21,838 nt of DNA from CAYOXM01 sp964407925 (GTDB taxonomy: Bacteria; Patescibacteriota; Patescibacteriia; SG8-24), in contig CAYOXM010000020.1 in NCBI GenBank assembly GCA_964407925.1, positions 1 through 21,838 on the forward strand, in the 5' to 3' direction. The position numbers and the translations under genes were made by a program. Positions 8,053 through 14,234 of the stretch are shown in pieces. The notes below the pieces were generated by a model that did not search any database, was not told where the DNA came from, and worked only from the letters and a program-made list of their open reading frames with translations. The number at the start of each line of letters is the position of its first letter. The first letter of the stretch is position 1.

Positions 8053-8649
8053 TTATTCCGCACCGAGGGCGAAACGGCTGAATCGCTTGATCTGCACGTT
8101 CTCGCCGGTCTTGGCGATGATTTCCTTCAGGTACTCGCCGACGGTCTTGTCCTCGTCCTTGATGTACGCCTGGTTGAGGAGGCAGACCTCGGAGTAGTAC
8201 TTCTCGATCTTGCCGGAGGCGATCTTCTCGATGACCTCGCGCGGCTTGGACGAGCCGGCGAACTCTGCCATCGCGAGCTCCTTCTCCTTCTCGATCACTT
8301 CCGCGGGAATCTGGTCGGGAGAAACGTAGAGCGGGTTCGTCGCGGCGATCTGCATCGCGACCTCGTGGACGAATTCCTTGAACTGCTCGGTGCGGGCGAC
8401 GAAGTCGGTCTCGCAGAGCACCTCGACGAGCACGCCGACGCGGCCGCCGCCGTGGATGTAGGAATCGACGAGGCCTTCCTTGGTGGCGCGCTCGCCCTTG
8501 TTGCCGGCCTTGGCGATGCCCTTCTTGCGGAGCAGCTCGGCGGCCTTCTGCATGTCGCCGCCGGTCTCTTCGAGCGCCTTCTTGCAGTCGACGATGCCGG
8601 CGCCGGTCATGGCACGCAGTTCGGACACGGTCTTGGAATCGATGGTCAT
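8053..8649 (-). CDS. tsf: Elongation factor Ts
   Basis: EF-Ts recharges EF-Tu by GDP/GTP exchange. The product is 198 residues, the short form found in many bacteria including CPR, against 283 in E. coli. The N-terminal UBA-like region VSELRAMTGAGIVDCKKALE (residues 8-27) and the EF-Tu-contacting TDFVAR motif (81-86) are intact. The coiled-coil part typical of the long form is absent. It follows rpsB as in most bacteria. The 86-base gap contains a palindromic repeat, and no SD is visible before the ATG (the leader ends U-rich). A terminator hairpin follows the stop. Confidence 0.97.
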   Translation of the reverse strand: MTIDSKTVSELRAMTGAGIVDCKKALEETGGDMQKAAELLRKKGIAKAGNKGERATKEGLVDSYIHGGGRVGVLVEVLCETDFVARTEQFKEFVHEVAMQIAATNPLYVSPDQIPAEVIEKEKELAMAEFAGSSKPREVIEKIASGKIEKYYSEVCLLNQAYIKDEDKTVGEYLKEIIAKTGENVQIKRFSRFALGAE

Positions 8650-8658
8650 AAAAATAAC

Positions 8659-8732
8659 AGGTTAGAGGTTCAGAGGTTAGAGGTTAGAGCTTTGTAACCG
8701 CTCTAACCTTTGAAGCTTTGCAGCTCTAACCT
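8659..8732 (+). repeat. Palindromic intergenic repeat, copy A (between rpsB and tsf)
   Basis: This 74-base element aligns with the reverse complement of 17632-17706 at roughly five of six positions by eye, with one gap. It is built from GGTTAGAG/CTCTAACC units. A central hairpin has GGTTAGAGC pairing with GCTCTAACC, and an outer CAGGTTAGAG pairs with CTCTAACCTG at the ends. Base composition is AT-richer than the surrounding genes. It occupies almost the whole rpsB-tsf gap, so its transcript would fold in the mRNA between the two genes. Confidence 0.75.
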
Positions 8733-8735
8733 GAA

Positions 8736-9494
8736 CTATTTGCCGACCGGGGCATCCGCCGCGACGGCCTTGAGCTTCTCCTTGTCGGCCTCGGCCGACT
8801 TCTGCATGCGGAGCGCCTTGCCTTCCTTCACCGCCTCGGCGACGAGCCGGGTCATGAGGTCGATCGTCTTCACCGCGTCGTCGTTCGACGGGATGGGATG
8901 CTGGACCAGTTCCGGATTCACATTCGTGTCAACGAGCGCGATGATCGGGACCTTCTTCACGATCGCCTCGGCGAGCGCGGTCTTCTCCTTCTTGAGGTCG
9001 ATGATGAAGACGGCGTCGGGCGGGCGGACGATGTTGGCGATGCCGCCGACCTTGCCTTCGAGGTCCTCGATCTCCTTGGCGAAGTTCGCCTGCTCCTTCT
9101 TGGTGTACTTGGCGAGCGCGCCGGAGGCCTGCTTGGCCTTCAGGTCGTTGAAATGGCGGACGAGGTTCATGACCTCGCCGTAGTTGGTGAGCGTGCCGCC
9201 GAGCCAGCGGCCCGAGACGTACGGCATGCCGCACTCCTCGGCGTACTTCTTCACGATGTCCTTGGCCTGGCGCTTGGTGCCGAGGAAAAGGATGGTGCCG
9301 CCGCGGGCGACGGTGTCGCGCGTGTATTCGAGCGCGTCCTTAAGCAGGACGAGGGTCTTGTCGAGGTCCACGATGTGGATCCCGTTCCTCGCGCCGAAAA
9401 TGTTCTGCTGCATCTTGGGGTGCCAGCGGGACTCACGGTGCCCGAAGTGCACGCCGGCCTGGAGCAGCTCCAGGAGTGTCGGTAACTGCGGCAT
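8736..9494 (-). CDS. rpsB: 30S ribosomal protein S2 (uS2)
   Basis: This is a 252-residue S2 protein of normal length. The start MPQLPTLLELLQAGVHFGHR matches the family (LLEAGVHFGHQ-type), and further hallmarks are WHPKM, GIHIVDLDKT, RWLGGTLTNY, PDAVFIIDLKKE and VDTNVNPELV with PIPSNDDA. The ATG at 9494 is chosen from this conserved N-terminus; the in-frame extension upstream crosses the inverted-repeat element and is not family-like. There is no SD; the 15 bases before the ATG are almost all U and A (TTTTTTCTTATTTT on the minus strand). The long upstream leader carries the structure at 9542-9639 and a possible short ORF. Confidence 0.98.
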   Translation of the reverse strand: MPQLPTLLELLQAGVHFGHRESRWHPKMQQNIFGARNGIHIVDLDKTLVLLKDALEYTRDTVARGGTILFLGTKRQAKDIVKKYAEECGMPYVSGRWLGGTLTNYGEVMNLVRHFNDLKAKQASGALAKYTKKEQANFAKEIEDLEGKVGGIANIVRPPDAVFIIDLKKEKTALAEAIVKKVPIIALVDTNVNPELVQHPIPSNDDAVKTIDLMTRLVAEAVKEGKALRMQKSAEADKEKLKAVAADAPVGK

Positions 9495-9541
9495 AAAATA
9501 AGAAAAAATGCCCTTAATTCCTCTACGCTTCAGCGCCGCGA

Positions 9542-9639
9542 CCCCCCACTTACTTTGACACCAGCTTTTCCCAGGCCGCCTCGTCATCAGCATGATGATC
9601 GTGATCGACTTGAGGCTCCATGACAAAGTAAGTGGGGGG
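9542..9639 (-). repeat. 98-base inverted-repeat structure in the rpsB leader
   Basis: CCCCCCACTTACTTTG (9542-9557) is perfectly complementary to CAAAGTAAGTGGGGGG (9624-9639), with 66 bases between. The transcript of rpsB (minus strand) would form a 16-pair stem, ending 47 bases before the rpsB ATG. The interior also contains shorter self-complementary stretches around CATCATGCTGATG. No U-tract follows, so it does not look like a simple terminator. There is no target-site duplication at its flanks. It could be a regulatory leader structure or the remnant of a small mobile repeat. Confidence 0.75.
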
Positions 9640-9696
9640 CAGGACACGCCGCCTTTTACGAAGCGTATGAGAGATGATTAGAAGGAAGGCGGTCAT
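9550..9696 (-). CDS. Possible 48-residue leader ORF upstream of rpsB
   Basis: An ATG at 9696 opens a 48-codon frame ending at the TAA at 9552-9550. The peptide begins MTAFLLIISHTLRKRRR, continues LPPTYFVMEPQ, then an Asp/His cluster DHDHHADDE, and ends AWEKLVSK. I do not recognise it. The frame runs through one arm of the 98-base inverted repeat, and its stop codon falls inside the other arm. No clear SD is present (GGAAAG lies a few bases before the ATG). A TATAGA -10-like box lies 20 bases upstream. Third-position GC appears lower than in neighbouring genes, which weakens the case. It may be a leader peptide, or an accidental frame in a structured RNA. A shorter start at 9621 would give 23 residues. 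Confidence 0.35.
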   Translation of the reverse strand: MTAFLLIISHTLRKRRRVLPPTYFVMEPQVDHDHHADDEAAWEKLVSK

Positions 9697-9716
9697 CCCG
9701 CTTTCCACGGCGGTAC

Positions 9717-9743
9717 TCTATAGAAGAAGGCCGAAAAAAGCAA
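9717..9743 (-). promoter_or_regulatory. Possible promoter for the rpsB-tsf transcript
   Basis: On the minus strand TTGCTT (9743-9738) lies 15 bases from TATAGA (9722-9717). Spacing is short, and the -35 overlaps the U-tract of the upstream terminator. The leader to rpsB would be about 215 bases. Confidence 0.3.
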
Positions 9744-9770
9744 GGCCCCGCACCGGATGGTGCGGGGCTT
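9734..9770 (-). terminator. Terminator of the 9774-10130 gene
   Basis: AAGCCCCGCACC pairs with GGTGCGGGGCCTT around a 4-base loop (arms 9743-9754 and 9759-9770, one G-U pair). A run of six U (9739-9734) follows after GC. It starts 3 bases after the stop codon. Confidence 0.85.
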
Positions 9771-9773
9771 CGG

Positions 9774-10130
9774 TCATTCGGCGTCGGCCGGACCGGGGTG
9801 CGGAACCTCGATGCGGATGAAGTCCCACTGCAGGCGGATCCCGTGCGGGTCCACGTTGAGCTCCCGGAGGAGCGGCTTCTCCGCGGCGATGGCGCTCATG
9901 ATGAGCGGTAGGTGTTCTTCGGTCCTCGCGGAGACCAGGAAGACGAAGGTGCCGTCGCGCTGGTCGAGGAACAGGATGTCGCACCGGTCGACCGTCTCGA
10001 GAAAGTAACTGATGCGGTCGCGGACGCTGCGGACGAACTGCGGGTCCGGGCTTCGCGCCTCGTCATCGTCGAGCGCGGACGGGGAAAAGCCGGCGAACAG
10101 GAGCTGCAGGGCGATGGTGTCTCGGTTCAA
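9774..10130 (-). CDS. Hypothetical protein (118 aa) with TTG start
   Basis: I do not recognise this acidic soluble protein of 118 residues. It has no membrane helix or Cys motif. The middle part alternates strands and helices (CDILFLDQRDGTFVFLVSAR, then HLPLIMSAIAAEKPLLREL). The frame is open from an ATG at 10163, but the start is placed at the TTG at 10130 because AGAGGAGG (10143-10136) lies five bases before it, an ideal SD position. The ATG has no SD, and the promoter at 10188-10216 would serve either. It is a single-gene unit with its own promoter and strong terminator, like the other small accessory genes here. Confidence 0.75.
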   Translation of the reverse strand: MNRDTIALQLLFAGFSPSALDDDEARSPDPQFVRSVRDRISYFLETVDRCDILFLDQRDGTFVFLVSARTEEHLPLIMSAIAAEKPLLRELNVDPHGIRLQWDFIRIEVPHPGPADAE

Positions 10131-10187
10131 AGGAGCCTCCTCTGGTTGATGGTTTTGTCGCACGCGCGCGGGCGGGCACGACGGCTG

Positions 10188-10216
10188 AACGTAGCACGAA
10201 TTCCGTCAAAAGTCAA
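10188..10216 (-). promoter_or_regulatory. Promoter of the 9774-10130 gene
   Basis: TTGACT (10216-10211), a 17-base spacer ending in TGC, and TACGTT (10193-10188) combine a strong -35 with an extended -10. Confidence 0.65.
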
Positions 10217-10231
10217 TCCTCCCGGGACAGG

Positions 10232-10261
10232 AAAAAACCGCCCCGCGCGAAGCGGGACGGT
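10232..10261 (-). terminator. Terminator of the second SIMPL gene
   Basis: ACCGTCCCGC (minus strand from 10261) pairs with GCGGGGCGGT (to 10237) around a 5-base loop, with one G-U pair. Six consecutive U (10237-10232) overlap and follow the stem. It lies 22 bases after the SIMPL stop codon. Confidence 0.85.
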
Positions 10262-10283
10262 CGGTACGTAACGCGGCGACGGG

Positions 10284-11057
10284 CTAGCCTGCCGTCGCGG
10301 AACGGGTCGTCGCGGGCTTGCCGCCGCCGTTGCCGGCCGAGGAGGAGGGCGACTTGGCGGAGGACTTCCTCGACGATGACTTGCGCTGGTACGTGATGGT
10401 GAGCGTCGCCTTGACCCTGGCCTTTCCGGCCTTGATCTCAACGGGCGGCGGTCCGCCGCCGTCATGGGCGACGGACTCCATCGCCATCGCCGCGCGCATC
10501 GGCCGCGCGCCCGCCGACTCCGAGTCGTCGTAGCGCACGTCCCATGACGCGAGCGCGCAGTCGGTCTCGCGGACGCCGAGCACGGCGCACTGGTCGTCGA
10601 AGCGCCGGTCGACCTTGGCCTTCGCGTCGATGAGCGCCTTGCGCTGAAGCCCGGCGAGATCGAGGATCTTGAAGTCGGGCGGAGCGACCTGCGCGTCGGG
10701 AATCGACGTCAGCTTGTCCTGGATGTCGCTCGCCTTGTCGACGGACGTGCTGCTGAACGTGACGGTGTACGTCGCGAGGTAGCCGTCCTTCTTGTGCTCG
10801 CCGGACTGACGGTCGTACTTCTGATGCGCGTTCACCGACAACGAGGCCTTCAGGCGATCCCGATCGACGTTGACGCCATCGGCCTCGAGCGCCTTGATCG
10901 TCGCCGTCGTCGCGTCGATGCCGGCACGGGCGTTCTCCTTCGCCGCCGGGCCGGTCTTCCCCTTCCCTTCGATGGTGACGCTGAACCGCACGACATCGTA
11001 GTCCGCCTCCGCCACGCCGGTGTCGCTGACGCTCGTGAGCTTGTCTTGGTTGCTCAT
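10284..11057 (-). CDS. SIMPL (DUF541) domain protein, apparently cytoplasmic
   Basis: This is a second SIMPL-domain protein, 257 residues. The domain starts almost at the N-terminus (LTSVSDTGVAEADYDVVRFS) and includes TIKALEADGVNVDRDRL, the TVTFSSTSVDKASDIQDKL region and ARVKATLTITYQ near residue 220. No signal peptide or membrane helix is seen, unlike typical family members and the copy at 961-1779. The last 35 residues are a Ser/Lys/Gly-rich tail (KSSSRKSSAKS and on) that is probably unstructured. The start at 11057 is supported by AGGAG (11070-11066) with an 8-base spacer; an in-frame GTG 7 codons upstream lacks one. It has its own promoter and terminator. Cellular role is unknown. Confidence 0.82.
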   Translation of the reverse strand: MSNQDKLTSVSDTGVAEADYDVVRFSVTIEGKGKTGPAAKENARAGIDATTATIKALEADGVNVDRDRLKASLSVNAHQKYDRQSGEHKKDGYLATYTVTFSSTSVDKASDIQDKLTSIPDAQVAPPDFKILDLAGLQRKALIDAKAKVDRRFDDQCAVLGVRETDCALASWDVRYDDSESAGARPMRAAMAMESVAHDGGGPPPVEIKAGKARVKATLTITYQRKSSSRKSSAKSPSSSAGNGGGKPATTRSATAG

Positions 11058-11110
11058 TCTCTCGACTCCTGTTCGCACCCGTCGGCCGTCTTTCGGCCGG
11101 TGCGGGGCGT

Positions 11111-11139
11111 AATCTAGCGGAAACCGGCCTGAAAGTCAA
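11111..11139 (-). promoter_or_regulatory. Promoter of the second SIMPL gene
   Basis: TTGACT (11139-11134), a 17-base spacer, and TAGATT (11116-11111) lie divergent to the rpmE promoter, about 15 bases from its -35. Confidence 0.65.
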
Positions 11140-11154
11140 TCCCCTGCCGCCGCC

Positions 11155-11183
11155 TTGCCAAAAAACGCGACCGGTGCTATTCT
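11155..11183 (+). promoter_or_regulatory. Promoter of rpmE
   Basis: TTGCCA (11155-11160), a 17-base spacer ending in TGC, and TATTCT (11178-11183) lie 25 bases before the rpmE ATG. An extended -10 is present. Confidence 0.65.
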
Positions 11184-11208
11184 CGCCCTGTTGTATTTAG
11201 CCGCCGTT

Positions 11209-11478
11209 ATGAAGAAGGATACCCATCCGACCTACTACCCCGACGCCAAGGTGATTTGCGCCTGCGGCAACGAGTTCACCGTGGGCTCGACCGTGAAGGA
11301 GATTCAGATCGAATTGTGCTCGAACTGCCACCCGTTCTACACGGGCAAGCAGAAGCTCGTCGACACGGCCCGCCGCGTCGAGAAGTTCCAAGAGCGCAAG
11401 GACAAGAAGGCCGCCGCGAAGGCGCCCGGCAAGAAGGCCAAGACCGCCGCACGCAAGGCGAAGAAGGACGCCAAGTAA
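11209..11478 (+). CDS. rpmE: 50S ribosomal protein L31 (bL31, zinc-binding form)
   Basis: This 89-residue ribosomal protein starts MKKDTHPTYYPDAKVICACG. The zinc-binding set is present: Cys17, Cys19, Cys37 and Cys40 (ICACGNEF and CSNCHPFYTGKQK), marking the zinc-bound form. After residue 55 comes a Lys/Ala-rich tail of about 30 residues, longer than in E. coli L31 (70 residues) and probably disordered, rRNA-binding. The ATG at 11209 gives the standard start; the upstream in-frame extension lies over the promoter. No SD. Neighbourhood rpmE-prfA-prmC is widely conserved. Confidence 0.96.
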   Translation: MKKDTHPTYYPDAKVICACGNEFTVGSTVKEIQIELCSNCHPFYTGKQKLVDTARRVEKFQERKDKKAAAKAPGKKAKTAARKAKKDAK

Positions 11479-11488
11479 CTTCGGTCGG

Positions 11489-11528
11489 ACAAAGGGTGAC
11501 AAGGGCGTTACGCTCTGTCACTCTTTGT
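11489..11528 (+). terminator. Long hairpin between rpmE and prfA
   Basis: ACAAAGGGTGACA (11489-11501) pairs with TGTCACTCTTTGT (11516-11528, one G-U), with an inner GCG-TTA-CGC. A U-rich TTTATACTTT follows. It could terminate rpmE transcripts; the following TATACT serves as a -10 for prfA, so terminator and promoter abut. Confidence 0.6.
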
Positions 11529-11529
11529 T

Positions 11530-11535
11530 TATACT
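11530..11535 (+). promoter_or_regulatory. -10 box giving a possibly leaderless prfA mRNA
   Basis: TATACT ends six bases before the prfA ATG at 11542, so the usual start point of transcription would fall on the start codon itself. No convincing -35 is seen; the hairpin occupies that space. Co-transcription from rpmE is the alternative. Confidence 0.4.
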
Positions 11536-11541
11536 TTCCTT

Positions 11542-12633
11542 ATGGACCTGACGAACGCCACGGAAAAAAAGCGCGTCCGCGCCAAGGAGATCGAAACCGC
11601 TCTCGCCGATCCGGCCACTTTTGGCGATTCCCGGAAACTGAAGTCGCTCAACCAGGAATACAACGACGTGAAACTCTGCCTCGAGCTGGCCGACAGGCAC
11701 GAGGCCGTCGTCTCGGCGAAGAACGAGGCCGAACGTACCGTCGCGGAAACCGGCGATGCCGAGCTCAAGGAGATGGCGAAGGAGGAGCTCGTCCGCCTGA
11801 CGGCCGAGGAGGAACGCGTGCGCGAGGAACTCGAGGCCGCGCTCGTCCCGCCCGAACCGATGGACAGCAAGAACTGCTACTTCGAAATTCGCGCCGGCAC
11901 CGGCGGCGACGAGGCGGCGCTGTTCGCCGCGGAACTGTTCCGGATGTATTCGCGCTTCGCGGAACGTCGCGGGTGGAAGACCAAGCTGTCGTCGTCGAAC
12001 CGCACCGAGCTCGGCGGCTACAAGGAAATCATCTTCATGGTCGAGGGTTCGAACGCCTATCGCGATTTGAAATTCGAAAGCGGCGTGCACCGCGTCCAGC
12101 GCGTGCCCGACACCGAGAAGGCCGGACGCATCCATACGTCGACCGTCACGGTCGCGGTGATGCCGGAGGCCGAGGACATCGACATCAAGATCGAACAGAA
12201 GGACTTGCGCATCGACACCTTCCTCGCCGGCGGCCACGGCGGCCAGGGCGTGCAGACGACCTATTCCGCCGTCCGCGTCACCTACCTGCCGACCGGCATG
12301 ATCGTGCAGTGCCAGGACGAACGTTCGCAGACGCAGAACAAGGAGCGCGCGATGAGCATCCTCCGCGCGCGGCTCTACGCCATCGAGGAGGAAAAGCGCC
12401 GTGCGGCCGAAAAGGCCTTGCGGTCCGGACAGGTCGGTACGGGCGAACGGTCCGAGAAAATCCGCACCTACAACTACCCGCAGGACCGCGTCACCGACCA
12501 TCGCATCAAGAAGTCGTGGCACGGCATCCCCGACATCCTCGACGGCAACATCGACCCGCTCATCGCCGCAGTGCGTTCGGCGTCGATGAACGGCGCGCTC
12601 GCCGCGGCCGGCGGGGAGGACGATGACGAATAA
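11542..12633 (+). CDS. prfA: Peptide chain release factor 1
   Basis: RF1 terminates translation at UAA and UAG. The product is 363 residues, normal length. Hallmarks: IRAGTGGDEAALFAAELFRM (116-135), SGVHRVQRVPDTE (180-192) with the PxT-type codon-recognition tripeptide Pro189-Asp-Thr191 marking RF1 rather than RF2, and the catalytic GGQ at 233-235. Sequence around GGQ is unusual: GGHGGQGVQTTYSAVRVTYLP where most RF1 have GGQHVN[KT]T[ED]SAVRITH. TGA stops elsewhere imply an RF2 outside the window. It is 6 bases before the nucleotidyltransferase gene, and its methyltransferase gene prmC is two genes downstream. There is no SD. Confidence 0.96.
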   Translation: MDLTNATEKKRVRAKEIETALADPATFGDSRKLKSLNQEYNDVKLCLELADRHEAVVSAKNEAERTVAETGDAELKEMAKEELVRLTAEEERVREELEAALVPPEPMDSKNCYFEIRAGTGGDEAALFAAELFRMYSRFAERRGWKTKLSSSNRTELGGYKEIIFMVEGSNAYRDLKFESGVHRVQRVPDTEKAGRIHTSTVTVAVMPEAEDIDIKIEQKDLRIDTFLAGGHGGQGVQTTYSAVRVTYLPTGMIVQCQDERSQTQNKERAMSILRARLYAIEEEKRRAAEKALRSGQVGTGERSEKIRTYNYPQDRVTDHRIKKSWHGIPDILDGNIDPLIAAVRSASMNGALAAAGGEDDDE

Positions 12634-12639
12634 AAAAGT

Positions 12640-13335
12640 ATGCAAGCGGTCATCATGGCCGCCGGCCTCGGCACGAGGCTCCGGCCGCACACCCTCACCA
12701 CGCCGAAACCGATGCTTCCCGTCGCGGGACGCCCGATTCTCGAATGGACGATCGACGGGCTGCCGGAAGAAATCGACGAGGTCATCCTCGTGGTCGGCTA
12801 CCTGAAGGAACGCGTCATCGGGCATTTCGGCGCCGAATGGCACGGACGGAAAATGACGTACGTCGCGCAGAAGGCGCTCGACGGCACGGGCGGCGCCATC
12901 GCCGCGTGCGAACCCGTCCTCAACGACCGGTTCGTCGTGCTGAACGGCGACGACCTGTACGCGACCGACGACATACGCGCCCTCATGGGCCAAGGCCTCG
13001 CGGTCGCGGTACAGGAAACCGGACCGCAGGACCGGTTCGGCCTGCTCGCGACCGGCGCGGACGGCCGCCTTCTCGAAATCGTCGAGGCGACTGCCGGCAC
13101 GCCGAAGGCAGGACTCGTGAACGTCGGCATGTACTCCCTCGACCGGCGATTCTTCGACTACCCCCTCGTGCCCATCAGGAACGGCGCCGAATTCGGCCTG
13201 CCGCAGACCGTCGCGACGATGACCGAGGACCACCCCGTCGCGGTCGTGAAGACGACGTTCTGGCTTCCCATCGGAATACCCGAGGACCTCGAACGGGCGG
13301 CGACGGCTTTGCGCGAACGCGCGGCGCGGACATGA
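12640..13335 (+). CDS. Sugar-phosphate nucleotidyltransferase
   Basis: This is a 231-residue nucleotidyltransferase of the mannose-1-phosphate guanylyltransferase / glucose-1-phosphate thymidylyltransferase group, which makes NDP-sugars from sugar-1-phosphate and NTP. The signature MAAGLGTRLRPHTLTTPKPM (residues 6-25) has the nucleotide-binding GxGTRLRP and catalytic Lys, followed by LPVAGRPILEW and the metal-site region VLNGDDLY. It lacks a C-terminal beta-helix or second domain, so it is the minimal catalytic form; the nucleotide and sugar cannot be told. It lies between prfA and prmC, starting 6 bases after prfA and overlapping prmC by 4 bases (ATGA), so translational coupling is likely. 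Confidence 0.88.
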   Translation: MQAVIMAAGLGTRLRPHTLTTPKPMLPVAGRPILEWTIDGLPEEIDEVILVVGYLKERVIGHFGAEWHGRKMTYVAQKALDGTGGAIAACEPVLNDRFVVLNGDDLYATDDIRALMGQGLAVAVQETGPQDRFGLLATGADGRLLEIVEATAGTPKAGLVNVGMYSLDRRFFDYPLVPIRNGAEFGLPQTVATMTEDHPVAVVKTTFWLPIGIPEDLERAATALRERAART

Positions 13336-14186
13336 CGGTCCGCGACGCCATCCTTTTCGGCGCGCGCCGGCTCGCCGGACACCGGTGCGACGGAGCCGAT
13401 GCCGCGCGCGAAACCGAAGCGCTGCTTGCCCACGCGACGCGCCGCTCGCGCGAGGAACTGCTGACGCGCTCCGAGCGCCCGCTCGGCCGCGCCGCGGAAA
13501 GGCGTTTCCGCACGCTCGTCACCCGCCGCCGCGGCCACGAGCCGCTGGCCTACCTGCTGGGCAACGCCTGGTTCATGGGCCGTGAATTTCGTGTCACGCG
13601 TGCGACGCTCATCCCCCGCCCCGCGACGGAAACGCTCGTCGAGACCGCGCTCGAGGGCATGGAGGACGTCACGACCGCCGTCGACGTCGGCACCGGTTCC
13701 GGCTGCATCGCGGTATCGCTCGCGTCCGCGCTGCCACGCGCGACCGTCGCCGCCACCGACGTCTCGGCGGCCGCGATACGCGTCGCCCGCGCCAACGCGA
13801 AACGGCACGGCGTGCGCGTCGTCTTCAAAAAAGGCGACCTGCTCGCGCCGGCCCGACGGTTCCTGGCCGAAGGCCCCGCGCTCGTCGTCGCCAACCTCCC
13901 GTACCTGCCCGCGCCGACGTGGCGCTCGCTCGCGCCGGACATCCGCCGCTTCGAACCGAAATCTGCGCTGCTTTCCGGCCGCGACGGACTCGAAGCCTCA
14001 CGGAAGCTCGTCGACCAGATCGCGGCGGCGCGTCCCGCTCCCGGTTCCCGAATCGTCTTCGAAATACTGCCGCGACAATACGTGCCGCTCTTGGCGTACG
14101 TGCGACGGGCGTTCCCCGGCGCGTCCGTCGCCCGCATCCGCAACCCCGCCGGCGTCGTCATCGGCCTCCGCGCGGACATTCCCTGA
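13332..14186 (+). CDS. prmC: Peptide chain release factor N5-glutamine methyltransferase
   Basis: PrmC methylates the glutamine of the GGQ motif in release factors, using S-adenosylmethionine. The product is 284 residues, the family length. The N-terminal helical domain contains RGHEPLAYLLGNAWFMGREF, the variant of the release-factor-docking segment, then LIPRPATETLVE. The SAM-binding motif is DVGTGSG (118-124), and the catalytic NPPY-type motif reads NLPY (188-191), a tolerated variant. The context with prfA supports the call. The ATG overlaps the nucleotidyltransferase stop. The gene is very GC- and Arg-rich. The hairpin at 14191 follows 4 bases after the stop. Confidence 0.94.
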   Translation: MTVRDAILFGARRLAGHRCDGADAARETEALLAHATRRSREELLTRSERPLGRAAERRFRTLVTRRRGHEPLAYLLGNAWFMGREFRVTRATLIPRPATETLVETALEGMEDVTTAVDVGTGSGCIAVSLASALPRATVAATDVSAAAIRVARANAKRHGVRVVFKKGDLLAPARRFLAEGPALVVANLPYLPAPTWRSLAPDIRRFEPKSALLSGRDGLEASRKLVDQIAAARPAPGSRIVFEILPRQYVPLLAYVRRAFPGASVARIRNPAGVVIGLRADIP

Positions 14187-14190
14187 ACGA

Positions 14191-14219
14191 AAAACGCTCC
14201 GATGCCATCGGAGCGTTTT
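14191..14219. terminator. Bidirectional terminator between prmC and the pilin gene
   Basis: A perfect 13-pair stem (AAAACGCTCCGAT with ATCGGAGCGTTTT) with a 3-base loop is flanked by A-rich sequence on one side and TTTTCTTT on the other. It ends prmC (plus) and the pilin operon (minus). Confidence 0.88.
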
Positions 14220-14234
14220 CTTTGCCGTTACGGG

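Noticed and set aside
8650..8660. TGTTATTTT before the tsf ATG as an extended -10 promoter
   Set aside because: It ends one base before the ATG, so transcription would begin inside the gene; tsf is more likely read from the rpsB transcript.
9542..9639. The rpsB-leader inverted repeat as an integron attC site or insertion sequence end
   Set aside because: No RYYYAAC/GTTRRRY core sites, no integrase or transposase, and no target-site duplication at the borders.
11518..13233. 571-codon minus-strand frame antisense to prfA and the nucleotidyltransferase
   Set aside because: Both plus-strand genes are certain from catalytic motifs; the antisense frame is a compositional shadow.
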